From NCBI RefSeq assembly GCF_017356035.1, contig NZ_JAFIQX010000007.1, forward strand, positions 310,001 through 374,000: a DNA stretch of 64,000 bases. The letters run 5' to 3'. Shown here piece by piece: positions 28,901-36,859 of the stretch (position 1 is its first letter; each line of letters starts with the position of its first letter). The notes under the pieces were generated by a model that was given only the letters and a program-made list of their open reading frames with translations, ran no database searches and was not told where the DNA came from. The translations under genes were made by a program, and so were the position numbers. The stretch comes from Longitalea luteola (lineage in GTDB: Bacteria > Bacteroidota > Bacteroidia > Chitinophagales > Chitinophagaceae).

Positions 28901-28987
28901 AGTGACGATCAGCGAAGAAAAAAGCAGGAATAATAGTACTGTTGCCCTACGGCGGATGGGCGGCCGTGAAAGATTTCTCATATGCAT
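25919..28987 (-). CDS. SusC/RagA TonB-dependent glycan transporter (PUL)
   Basis: This 1022-residue outer-membrane transporter starts MHMRNLSRPP; the second Met at 28981 is an equally good start. A signal peptide ends near VTAQK, then a CarboxypepD_reg-like domain (about 33-110, TITGKVTDSKTNEPVANA), a TonB-box-like EVVVIGYGTVRKKDLTGAV, and a plug with LYLVDGVQVSGINNI and MDVLKDASAAAIYGSRAANGVVLVTT. The long barrel ends SLGVQLSL. There is no STN domain, in keeping with control by the hybrid regulator rather than by sigma/FecR. It forms a pair with susD 32 nt downstream. Substrate inferred as a fucose- or galactose-bearing oligosaccharide from the GH95 neighbour. Confidence 0.96.
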   Translation of the reverse strand: MHMRNLSRPPIRRRATVLLFLLFSSLIVTAQKTITGKVTDSKTNEPVANASVIIKGKTLGTATDENGTFSIVAAAGDRLVISSTEYDAVEITVGDQNAITVTMNKTVSNLNEVVVIGYGTVRKKDLTGAVTSLKGSDLKPEGMINVSRALQGKMPGVTIESAGGDPGSGTRILIRGVGTLGNASPLYLVDGVQVSGINNIAPGDIESMDVLKDASAAAIYGSRAANGVVLVTTRTGKPGKPVIQFNMNQGVQKLSKKYEVLNAEEWANVSNAAHDAANLPRLAIAANPSQLGAGTDWQDAIYRSANLQQYYLSISGGHQSSRYSLSGEYNDQEGIVELTNYKRYGMRAKSETTKGRFRFGETILITREKWRRMAGGWGGQGGNPVGSAVKMIPVFQIYDTAAIGGYGGAYGPVVNVANPVAQLNLQKITYELTSILANAYAEATILPSLKYRFNMGYTSSFGNTDDYYKRHTTGTLFSHPTNDLSQNKDRTVLVMLENTLHYNEDFGKHSLQALAGYTYQRYNYNYWNASKTNLPDGIEVLDAGSGTATVNGNRTESVLLSMLGRVIYSYDNRYLLTASFRRDGSSRFGKANRYGNFPSIALGWNVSNESFFKNFPAVLSTLKLRGSFGVLGNQEIGDYQYSAAVTSNINYVTGEDQHKWFGAIQTAFASPNIKWENTETFNVGFDAGLFNNKLSVTADYFIKRTTDVLLNVPVPGSTGSAVNPVVNAGTLQNKGLELGLNYSNELGKLTYSLFGTFTALRNKVIKLGTGTQQIFGGQPTHHGASTTLTQAGGEVSGFYLIKALRIFNSQQEIDAYVDKNGNKIQPNASPGDIQFLDANGDGIISNSDRIHAGSPFPNFEYGFRVNASAYQFDLSVFIQGTSGNKIYNGLRQDMEGMNLEFNYSKATLNAWTPQNHSNIPRAVINDPNFNTQSSTRFLENGSYLRMRTLQIGYTFPEFLMQKAKISSARIYLSADNLFTITNYSGYNPDIGRSGTILDRGVDYGHVAYPLARTLSLGVQLSL

Positions 28988-29031
28988 TCAGTTTAATGAA
29001 CAGTAATCGTTAAGTGTATTTACTACAATAA

Positions 29032-29039
29032 CAAATTTA
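29032..29039 (-). promoter_or_regulatory. Candidate -7 element of the PUL susCD promoter
   Basis: On the minus strand this reads TAAATTTG, a full TAnnTTTG match, 45 nt upstream of the susC start. The -33 position (about 29059) shows no TTG. A weak -33 box is what an activator-dependent promoter would show, and the direct repeat at 29059-29095 covers that position. Confidence 0.55.
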
Positions 29040-29058
29040 CCGGCTTACGTGCTGCACC

Positions 29059-29095
29059 AGATGGATAATTATTTGCTTTAGATGGATTATTTTAT
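29059..29095 (-). promoter_or_regulatory. Direct repeat, candidate operator of the hybrid regulator's AraC domain
   Basis: AGATGGAT occurs at 29059-29066 and 29080-29087 on the plus strand (ATCCATCT on the coding strand), spaced 21 bp, two helical turns. Each is followed by a similar A/T-rich tail (AATTATTT and TATTTTAT). The downstream copy sits where the -33 box should be. AraC-family activators commonly bind such repeats at this position. Confidence 0.5.
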
Positions 29096-29099
29096 TGAC

Positions 29100-29445
29100 G
29101 CCCTCTTACACAGCCTCACCCGGTGAAGCCCGTTTGGCGTTACGTTTTACGGTTACCGCGAGCTATTCACCACTCACGGTTGACCAATTGATTGTAATCA
29201 ATAAATTATTAATTGATTTAATTCAAATAATTATCGTAATTTCAACCAGCCCAAGAGGTTACAGGGCTTCATCTTTCTAAGATTCTGATAAGTATACGCG
29301 ATTTTTGAGGATTCCTGATTAAAAAATTGGCTCAGGTCGATGTTTTGTAGGAAATTATCGGCTTGGAAAACTAACAGGTTAGGTCTGTCGTAGCAATTTT
29401 TACATCTGCAGCTTACTGGTAGATGCTGCTTAATCGCATATTGCT
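29100..29445. other. Intergenic region upstream of cluster B
   Basis: About 345 nt leading to the plus-strand signalling operon. It contains an exact palindrome ATTGATT-GT-AATCAAT at 29187-29202 and a run of related TTAATTGATT-type sequence to about 29225, a possible regulator site. No full TAnnTTTG promoter and no gene were seen. Confidence 0.4.
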
Positions 29446-32400
29446 ATGAAATTTATCCGAAATCTGTCAATCAGGAACAAACTGCTTATTGTTTCCCTCG
29501 TCCCGCTGGCAGCCCTGCTGTATTTTTTAGGTTCCGATATAATGGATAAGCTCTCCAAACAGAAGAGTATTCGCCGGGTAAATAATGATGTACTGGAAAT
29601 TGAAAGAATAAGTGATATTATCAACAGCCTGCAGGAAGAACGCGGTTATTCCATCAGTTATATAGCCAGTGGTGGAAAAGTTGAAAAAAATGAAATGCTC
29701 AATCAACGGATGCAAACCGATAAAGCGCTGGCTGCATGTGAACAACTGTTCAAGGAACAGAAAAAGAACAAACAGCTGACCATGATGCAGCCCCTGGGTG
29801 AGATCCGCAATGCCATTAACCTGCTAACGGTTGATGTAGATACCATGGCCAGAACGTATGCCGTCATGGGCATCCTGTTATTAGATGATGCAAATAGCAC
29901 TTACCGTAATGCACAGGATCTTGATATCAGGAATGGAATGGAAACCCACCTGTATCTATTAAACACCAAAGGCTATTTAGGTCAGCTGCGCATGCGCCTC
30001 CACATTGCCCTTATAGAAAAAGGCTTCCGTAAAAATGAATATGCTGAATTCGCCAGGCTTAAAGGAAAATTTGAAAACAATTTAGACCGCTACTTTAAAA
30101 TATCTTCGCCCGCCCAGGTAGCTGCGTTTAATGAACGGATGAATATACCTGCGGTTGCCTATACCAGAAAACTGATCGATTCGGTATTTAATGATCCCGA
30201 AGTTGCTTCATCCCTGTCGACCGACGCCTGGCGTATCAATGTTACCTCTTTTCTGAATGCGTTAAATGAACTGGAAGATCTGTTGATCGTTGAAACCCGC
30301 CACCTCGCTCAGGAAAAACAGGAATATTTAACAAATGCATTGACGCGGGGAATTCTCATTGTAGTCGTGGTGATCGTTGCCATCATTATCCTGTTGTTTC
30401 TGATTATCCGGTCTATTTCGAGTTCCCTGTCGGATATCAAGGCTGCCGCGGATCGCATAGCGCTGGGCGAAACCGATCTTACAGTGCCTGTAAATTCAAA
30501 AGATGAAATAGGCGATCTGGCTGTCTCATTCAACAAGCTGATTATGGTTTCAAAAGAGTACGCAGGGATCGCCGACAGTATTGCCAGGGGCGATTATTCG
30601 TCAGACATCAATATTCGCGGCAAAGACGACCTCCTGGGAAAGTCCCTTGCCAACATGAAAAGCAATCTGGCCAGGTTGTCGCACGAAACAGAGGTGCGCA
30701 CCTGGATGCTCACCGGCGCCACTAAGCTGAACGATATTTTGCGGGGCGAAAAAGACGTGCTTGACCTTGCCCAGCAGGTGATAAACCTGCTTACCGACTA
30801 TTTAAAAGCACAGGTGGGTGTCATATATGTGGCCGAAGACGATCAACTTCGACTCGCGGGTAGCTATGCCTTCTATCACCGCAAAGGAAATACTAATAGT
30901 ATCAAAATAGGGGAGGGACTGGTGGGGCAGGCTGCCCTGGAGAAAAAGCCCATTATATTTTCAAATGTTCCCGATGATTATGTGAGGGTAAATTCGGGCT
31001 TGGGACAGGTGTCTCCAAAAAACATCCTGGTGTATCCATTCCTGTATGATGATAATGTTAAAGGTATCATTGAAATAGGCACGGTGCGCGAGATCACCGA
31101 CCTCGATCTGCAATTGCTTAAAATTGTTGCTGAAAGCATTGGCATTGCCCTTAATTCCTCGCAGGTAAGAGCCAAACAAAAAGAATTGCTGGAAGAAACC
31201 CAGCGCCAGGCCGAAGAACTGGTAACCCAGCAGGAAGAATTGAAGCAAACCAATGAAGAATTACAGGAAAAGACCGGTTTGCTTGAAAAGTCGGAAGCCG
31301 AGCTGCGGGCGCAGCAGGAAGAACTGCAACAAACCAATGAGGAACTGGAAGAAAAAGCCAACCTGCTGGAAGAACAGAAGGAAAAGCTGGAACTGGCGAA
31401 GCTGGATGTAGAATCGAAGGCGCTGGAACTGGAAGCCACCAGCAAATATAAATCGGAGTTCCTGGCCAACATGTCGCATGAATTGCGCACACCGCTCAAC
31501 AGTATATTGATCCTGGCCCAGTTATTAACAGAGAATAAAAACAAGTCGCTTACTGAGAAAGATATTGAGTATGCGCGGAATATTCACAATTCCGGTTCAG
31601 ACCTGTTGAACCTTATCAATGAGATCCTCGACCTGTCGAAAGTGGAAGCCGGCAAAATCGAGATTGAGATCGAAGAGGTGCCTGTAAATGAGCTTATCCA
31701 GGGGCTGCAGCAAATGTTCACAGAAGTAGCCAGGAATAAGAACATCCATTTTACTATAAACTGCCGGGAAGAAGAATTTGATTCACCCCTGCAAACCGAC
31801 CGGCAACGGTTGGAACAGATCTTACGCAACCTGCTTTCTAATGCATTCAAATTCACCGATCGCGATGGGCAGATTACAGTTAATATCGAAGTGCAGCGCC
31901 CTGATACCAGATTGCGCAACGCCAAATTGCGCAGCCTGCCTGAAGTGGTCGTCTTTTCCGTCTCCGATACCGGTATAGGTATTCCGGAAAGCAAGCAGGG
32001 TATCATTTTTGAAGCATTCCAGCAAGCTGATGGATCAACCAAGCGGAAGTTCGGTGGTACCGGCCTCGGTTTATCTATAAGCCGCGAACTGGCCGGCGCC
32101 CTGGGTGGTGAAATACACCTGGTTAGCGAAGCAGGCAAAGGCAGCACCTTTTCATTGTATCTGCCATTGAGATTCGATGCCGACAACGTAATAAAGGGAG
32201 AAAGAAATATCGAGGTGAGGAAACCTGAGTCTAAAAGGGAGCTGCCGGTCGTACCGCCCCATGTGCCGTCGGCTGAAAAAGAGGCGGAGGACGATCGTTA
32301 TAACATTAAGGAAAATGATAAGACCATATTGATCATTGAAGATGATGTTGCGTTTTCGCGCGTGTTGCTCGACATTGCCCACGAGAAAGGATACAAAGGC

Positions 32401-33489
32401 ATTATTGCCCACCAGGGCAATACCGGTTTAAGCCTGGCCCGCTACTACCGGCCCGATGCCATTATCCTCGATATGAAGCTGCCGGTGCTGGATGGCTCGG
32501 AGGTATTACGGCTGTTGAAAAACGATCCCGACTTGCGGCATATACCGGTGCAGATAATTTCTGGCTACGATCGCCGGAAAGAAGGGCTTGAGCTGGGGGC
32601 GTTTGATTTCATCCGTAAACCCATCACGCACGAAGCTGTAAAAGGCGCATTCGATCGCATAGAAGAGTTCATAAACCGGAAGCTGAAAAAGCTGTTGGTG
32701 GTAGAAGATAACCCCCAACAGAATAAGGCCATCCGGGAACTCATTGGCAATGGCGATATAAAATCCTTTGCAGCATACACCGGCCAGGAAGCCTACAATA
32801 TGTTGCAGGACGAACGGTTCGACTGTATCATCATCGATCTGGGGTTGCCCGATATGAGCGGCATCGAGCTGATGGAAAAGATCAAGGAAAGCGATGAGTT
32901 GAACCGCATCCCGATCATTGTATATACCGGCCGCGACATGAACAAAGAAGAGGCCCGGCAACTGGAAAAGCTGGCCAACACCGTAGTCCTGAAAACTTCC
33001 AATTCGAAAGAACGGCTGCTGGACGAAACAGCGTTGTTCCTGCACCGGGTTGAGTCGAAGTTGCCGAAGGAAAAACAGCAGATCATCCGCAGACTCCACC
33101 GCACGGAAGAGATCCTTAAAAATAAAAAAGCGCTTATCGTGGACGACGATATGCGTAATATTTACTCCCTTACCAATGTGCTGGAGGAAGAAGGAATGAA
33201 ATGTTACGTAGCGGAAAATGGCCGGGTAGCCATCGATATGTTACAAAAGCATTCTGACATCGATATCGTTCTTATGGATGTCATGATGCCTGAAATGGAT
33301 GGCTATGAAGCCACCGCTGCTATCCGTAAAATGAATGCATTTAATAAACTACCCATCATTGCGCTGACAGCCAAAGCGATGAAAGGTGACCGCGAAAAAT
33401 GCCTGGAAGCAGGTATGAGCGATTACGTTTCTAAACCGGTCAATATTGACCAGCTGCTGTCGCTGATGCGGGTATGGTTGTATAAATAG
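29446..33489 (+). CDS. NIT-HAMP-GAF hybrid histidine kinase with three receivers (cluster B)
   Basis: Predicted inner-membrane sensor of 1347 residues: TM1 (about 12-30), then a NIT-type all-helical extracytoplasmic domain (about 50-290, with NSLQEERGYSISYIAS, the family's hallmark helix). TM2 (301-322), one or two HAMP units (323-420), GAF (about 440-565) and a long Glu/Gln coiled coil with repeated QQEEL/TNEELEE heptads (565-675) follow. HisKA has His678 in MSHELRTPLN, followed by HATPase (DTGIGIPESKQG, GGTGLGLSISREL) and three receivers (about 960-1075, 1082-1200, 1228-1345), all with acidic pocket, Asp and Lys. NIT domains are linked to nitrate/nitrite sensing in some proteins; the ligand here is unproven. 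cheR follows 6 nt later. The cytoplasmic part is parallel to the kinase at 10851. Confidence 0.93.
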   Translation: MKFIRNLSIRNKLLIVSLVPLAALLYFLGSDIMDKLSKQKSIRRVNNDVLEIERISDIINSLQEERGYSISYIASGGKVEKNEMLNQRMQTDKALAACEQLFKEQKKNKQLTMMQPLGEIRNAINLLTVDVDTMARTYAVMGILLLDDANSTYRNAQDLDIRNGMETHLYLLNTKGYLGQLRMRLHIALIEKGFRKNEYAEFARLKGKFENNLDRYFKISSPAQVAAFNERMNIPAVAYTRKLIDSVFNDPEVASSLSTDAWRINVTSFLNALNELEDLLIVETRHLAQEKQEYLTNALTRGILIVVVVIVAIIILLFLIIRSISSSLSDIKAAADRIALGETDLTVPVNSKDEIGDLAVSFNKLIMVSKEYAGIADSIARGDYSSDINIRGKDDLLGKSLANMKSNLARLSHETEVRTWMLTGATKLNDILRGEKDVLDLAQQVINLLTDYLKAQVGVIYVAEDDQLRLAGSYAFYHRKGNTNSIKIGEGLVGQAALEKKPIIFSNVPDDYVRVNSGLGQVSPKNILVYPFLYDDNVKGIIEIGTVREITDLDLQLLKIVAESIGIALNSSQVRAKQKELLEETQRQAEELVTQQEELKQTNEELQEKTGLLEKSEAELRAQQEELQQTNEELEEKANLLEEQKEKLELAKLDVESKALELEATSKYKSEFLANMSHELRTPLNSILILAQLLTENKNKSLTEKDIEYARNIHNSGSDLLNLINEILDLSKVEAGKIEIEIEEVPVNELIQGLQQMFTEVARNKNIHFTINCREEEFDSPLQTDRQRLEQILRNLLSNAFKFTDRDGQITVNIEVQRPDTRLRNAKLRSLPEVVVFSVSDTGIGIPESKQGIIFEAFQQADGSTKRKFGGTGLGLSISRELAGALGGEIHLVSEAGKGSTFSLYLPLRFDADNVIKGERNIEVRKPESKRELPVVPPHVPSAEKEAEDDRYNIKENDKTILIIEDDVAFSRVLLDIAHEKGYKGIIAHQGNTGLSLARYYRPDAIILDMKLPVLDGSEVLRLLKNDPDLRHIPVQIISGYDRRKEGLELGAFDFIRKPITHEAVKGAFDRIEEFINRKLKKLLVVEDNPQQNKAIRELIGNGDIKSFAAYTGQEAYNMLQDERFDCIIIDLGLPDMSGIELMEKIKESDELNRIPIIVYTGRDMNKEEARQLEKLANTVVLKTSNSKERLLDETALFLHRVESKLPKEKQQIIRRLHRTEEILKNKKALIVDDDMRNIYSLTNVLEEEGMKCYVAENGRVAIDMLQKHSDIDIVLMDVMMPEMDGYEATAAIRKMNAFNKLPIIALTAKAMKGDREKCLEAGMSDYVSKPVNIDQLLSLMRVWLYK

Positions 33490-33495
33490 TAATCA

Positions 33496-34308
33496 ATGGT
33501 TGTGAACGAAGAATACAGACAGTTCCTGGAGTCTGTCCGTTTCGTGTATGGGTACGATTTTACCGAATACGCAGAAGCATCGGTAATAAGGCGGATCCGG
33601 AGTTTCATGGAAGCCAATAAGATCGACACCCTGAAGGAGCTGGGCAAAATGGTGATGAAAGATGAAACGGCCTTTGAACATTTTATACAGGAGATCACCG
33701 TGAATGTAACGGAGATGTTCCGTGATCCGCTCTTTTACAAAAGCCTTCGGAAAAATGTGATCAGCCGGTTAGCTACTTATCCTTTTATCAAAGTATGGAT
33801 CGCCGGATGTTCCACCGGCGAGGAAGTGTATTCGATGGCCATCCTGTTTCGCGAAGAAGGTTTGCTGGAAAGAACGGTGATCTATGCCACCGACATCAAT
33901 CAGGATGCCCTGCAAAAAGCCAAAGAAGGTATTTCTTCCATCAGCAACATGAAGAATTATACCGACAACTATTTGAAAGCCGGTGGAAAGAATTCCTTCA
34001 GCGATTATTACAAGGCAAAATACAATTCGGTATTATGGGATAAGTCCCTGCGGCAGAATATCGTTTTCTCGGTGCATAACCTGGCCATGGACAAATCGTT
34101 CAACGAATTTCAATTGATCCTGTGTCGCAATGTGCTCATATACTTTAACCAAACCTTACAAAGCAAAGTGATCAGCCTGTTCTATGAAAGTTTATGTCCC
34201 TTTGGTTTCCTGGGATTAGGTAATAAAGAATCGTTACTGTTTGCAGAAAAGCAGAAATGCTTTGAGGAGATAGACAGGAAAGAGAAAATATTTATGAAAA
34301 TCAAATAA
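33496..34308 (+). CDS. CheR-type protein-glutamate O-methyltransferase (cluster B)
   Basis: This 270-residue paralogue of the cluster A cheR has the same length from the chosen starts. Seen: YDFTEYAEASVIRRIRSF in the N-terminal domain, VNVTEMFRDP, the SAM loop IAGCSTGEEVYSMAI, YATDINQ, and CRNVLIYFNQ. It starts 6 nt after the kinase stop and ends 15 nt before cheB, so the three are surely co-expressed. The expected reaction is S-adenosylmethionine-dependent methylation of glutamate side chains; the substrate is unknown because no chemoreceptor gene is in sight. Confidence 0.93.
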   Translation: MVVNEEYRQFLESVRFVYGYDFTEYAEASVIRRIRSFMEANKIDTLKELGKMVMKDETAFEHFIQEITVNVTEMFRDPLFYKSLRKNVISRLATYPFIKVWIAGCSTGEEVYSMAILFREEGLLERTVIYATDINQDALQKAKEGISSISNMKNYTDNYLKAGGKNSFSDYYKAKYNSVLWDKSLRQNIVFSVHNLAMDKSFNEFQLILCRNVLIYFNQTLQSKVISLFYESLCPFGFLGLGNKESLLFAEKQKCFEEIDRKEKIFMKIK

Positions 34309-34323
34309 CCCAGGCAGCCAGAC

Positions 34324-34902
34324 ATGCAGTTAAGAAATGCGTATGATGCGATTGTTATCGGCGCTTCAGCAGGTGGATTATATGTCATGATCCGCATCCT
34401 GCACGATCTGCCGGCCGGTTTTCCAATACCGATCATAGTAGTGCAGCACCGGTCGAAAGATGAGCGGGCCTTACTGGAGGAAGTACTGCAGCAGAAATGT
34501 ACGATACGGATCAAACAGGCGGATGAAAAGGAATTGATACAGCCTGGTACCGTATATTTTGCACCGCCTGATTACCATTTGCTGGTTGAACGGGATGAAA
34601 CTTTTTCCTTAAGCTTCGATGCACCGGTGAATTACAGCCGTCCATCCATCGATGTATTGTTTGAAACGGCGGCAGAAGTGTATAAAGAAGGCTTGCTGGG
34701 CATTTTGTTGACCGGCGCCAATAAGGATGGAGCACGTGGAATAAAAAAGATCAGGCTGGCAGGCGGCACAACCATTGCCCAGTCACCCGAAACCGCTGAT
34801 TACCCGGAAATGCCAAGATCAGCCATAAGCACCGGGTATGTACAACATGTTTTAACACCGGAAAAAATAGAAGAATTTTTGCTTACAGTTGAAAAACGAT
34901 AA
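34324..34902 (+). CDS. CheB-type protein-glutamate methylesterase, catalytic domain only (cluster B)
   Basis: This 192-residue catalytic domain has no receiver. Triad visible as Ser15 in IGASAGGLY, His42 in VVQHRSKDE and Asp135 in LTGANKDGARG. It also keeps the substrate-side TVYFAPPDYHLLVE strand shared with the cluster A protein. It lies 15 nt after cheR and 2 nt before the next kinase gene. In both clusters CheB has lost its own receiver while receiver-bearing kinases are encoded beside it. Its activity may therefore be controlled by protein contact with those receivers (inference). Confidence 0.92.
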   Translation: MQLRNAYDAIVIGASAGGLYVMIRILHDLPAGFPIPIIVVQHRSKDERALLEEVLQQKCTIRIKQADEKELIQPGTVYFAPPDYHLLVERDETFSLSFDAPVNYSRPSIDVLFETAAEVYKEGLLGILLTGANKDGARGIKKIRLAGGTTIAQSPETADYPEMPRSAISTGYVQHVLTPEKIEEFLLTVEKR

Positions 34903-34904
34903 TA

Positions 34905-36404
34905 ATGGCGAAAAAGGTGAAAGACCATATTTTGATTGTAGATGACAAGATCAACAATATTTATGCACTGGAACAGATCCTGGGCCAGCCCGGCCGTAAT
35001 CTCATCAGCGCTACGAATGGCAATGATGCGCTGAAAATAGCGCTCAATCAGGAAATTGACCTCATCTTACTCGACGTGCAGATGCCCGGCATGGATGGCT
35101 TTGAAGTGGCTCAGATCCTTAAATCGAACAAACGCACCAGTGAAACGCCCATTATTTTCGTGACGGCCGAAAAGAAAGACCACAAATTTGTTATGAAAGG
35201 TTTTGAAGAGGGGGCCATCGATTACCTGTACAAACCCCTGAATCCCGATATTACCCAGGCCAAGGTATCGGTGCTTTTACAATTGCATCGCCAGCAACGC
35301 GAGCTTATAGAAAAGAACCAGGCGCTGGAAAATTATGCGCTGCTGATCAACAACTCAGCCGATCTTATTTGCATCATCAATGGGGCGTCGCTGCGGTTTG
35401 AAGAAGTGAATGAGGCGGTCTATCCGCTGTTGGGATATACACCGCAGGAAATGAAAGGTTCTTCGCTGCTGAATTATTTGTCAGATGAAGGCCAGGAAAG
35501 AATCAAAGAATTGGCCAAAGAATACCAGCCCTCCTTTTCATTCGAGGTACTGATGTTCACAAAGGATGGTGAACACCGTTTTTTCAGCTGGAATATTGTA
35601 CATAAACATAATTTATGGTTTGCCAGCGGGCGGGACATTACCCGGCAGAAGAAGGCTGATTTCGAAATAAAACAATTGAATGTCACCCTCGAAAGGAATA
35701 TTGCCCAGTTACAATTGACAAATAAAGAGCTGGAATCGTTTTCCTATTCCGTATCACACGACCTGCGGGCGCCGCTGCGCAGCATTAATGGATATGCCCA
35801 AATGATAGAGGAAGACCATGCCCATGAAATTAGCGAAGAGGCCCGGCGCATGTTGAAAGTGATCAGGAACAATGCCAAGAAAATGGGAACGCTCATCGAT
35901 GACCTGCTGTCCTTTTCAAGAATGGGCCGTAAAGAGATAACCCGGGTCAACATCGATTTTAATAAACTGCTGGAGCCGATCATCACCGACCTGAAGCAAA
36001 CGGCGCCGCCCGGCACGAAAATTACAATACATGCATTGCATAACACGCAGGGCGATCCTGCGCTTTTGTCGCAGGTGTTCATAAACCTCATATCCAATGC
36101 AATAAAGTATTCTTCTAAAAAAGAAACACCGGAAGTTGAAATTGGCTCAAATGAAAAGGAAGACGAAATTGAATTTTATGTAAAGGATAACGGAGCCGGA
36201 TTTGATATGCAATATGCGCACAAGTTATTTGGGGTATTTCAGCGATTACATAGTAATGATGAATTTGAAGGAACGGGTGTGGGGCTGGCCATTGTGCAGC
36301 GGATCGTAGTAAAACACGGGGGAAAAGTATGGGCAGAAGGAAAGCTTGATGAGGGAGCAACTTTCTATTTCTCATTACCAAAAACCAATAACCCTCCTAT
36401 ATGA
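34905..36404 (+). CDS. Receiver-PAS-histidine kinase (cluster B)
   Basis: This 499-residue cytosolic protein begins with a receiver (about 8-125; [29 protein letters not shown]), then a PAS domain (about 140-250, [15 protein letters not shown] to [11 protein letters not shown]). HisKA has His about 283 in [17 protein letters not shown], and HATPase (about 385-495) ends [18 protein letters not shown]. The kinase half is of the phytochrome/Cph1 type, which commonly pairs with single-domain regulators such as the next gene. It follows cheB by 2 nt and overlaps the next gene by 4 nt (ATGA). It corresponds to the receiver-kinase at 14466 in cluster A, with a PAS domain added. Confidence 0.93.
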   Translation: MAKKVKDHILIVDDKINNIYALEQILGQPGRNLISATNGNDALKIALNQEIDLILLDVQMPGMDGFEVAQILKSNKRTSETPIIFVTAEKKDHKFVMKGFEEGAIDYLYKPLNPDITQAKVSVLLQLHRQQRELIEKNQALENYALLINNSADLICIINGASLRFEEVNEAVYPLLGYTPQEMKGSSLLNYLSDEGQERIKELAKEYQPSFSFEVLMFTKDGEHRFFSWNIVHKHNLWFASGRDITRQKKADFEIKQLNVTLERNIAQLQLTNKELESFSYSVSHDLRAPLRSINGYAQMIEEDHAHEISEEARRMLKVIRNNAKKMGTLIDDLLSFSRMGRKEITRVNIDFNKLLEPIITDLKQTAPPGTKITIHALHNTQGDPALLSQVFINLISNAIKYSSKKETPEVEIGSNEKEDEIEFYVKDNGAGFDMQYAHKLFGVFQRLHSNDEFEGTGVGLAIVQRIVVKHGGKVWAEGKLDEGATFYFSLPKTNNPPI

Positions 36405-36856
36405 CTGAAAGTATTAACGGTGGCAAAGTTGAAATAGTGCTTTGTGAAGATAATGCTGACGATGCTGAGCTAACGATCCGCGCCCTTTCAAAACAAGGTT
36501 TGGCCAATTGCCTTATTCATTTAAAAGATGGCGAGGAATTACTGCATTTCATTTATGCCACCGGCCCATTCAAAGGCAGAAATCCGGCAGTACAACCCAG
36601 ATTGATCATTCTTGACCTGAAAATGCCCAAAGTAGACGGGCTGGAAGTGGTGCGAAAACTGAAGACAGACAAAAGAACCAGTATGATACCCCTGGTCTTG
36701 CTTACCTCATCAAAAGAAGAAAAAGACATAATGGAGAGTTATTCGCTTGGGGTAAACAGCTATATAGTTAAACCGATGGAATTTGAAGGCTATGTAAAGG
36801 CAGTTAGTACCATGGGCCTTTACTGGTTAATATTAAATCAACCCTATCAATCGTAA
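36401..36856 (+). CDS. Single-domain response regulator, Rcp1-like (cluster B)
   Basis: This 151-residue lone receiver shows [25 protein letters not shown] (phospho-Asp), [10 protein letters not shown] and YIVKPMEF. The extended loop between beta-2 and alpha-3 ([17 protein letters not shown]) is typical of Rcp1-type regulators. Its ATG lies inside the stop of the upstream kinase (4-nt overlap) and it ends 3 nt before the next kinase, so it is tightly coupled. It has the same length as the lone receiver at 15738. Confidence 0.93.
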   Translation: MTESINGGKVEIVLCEDNADDAELTIRALSKQGLANCLIHLKDGEELLHFIYATGPFKGRNPAVQPRLIILDLKMPKVDGLEVVRKLKTDKRTSMIPLVLLTSSKEEKDIMESYSLGVNSYIVKPMEFEGYVKAVSTMGLYWLILNQPYQS

Positions 36857-36859
36857 GTT

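Noticed and set aside
31584-32186. 200-codon minus-strand frame
   Set aside because: Shadow of the HATPase region of the kinase at 29446; low-complexity and without domain features.
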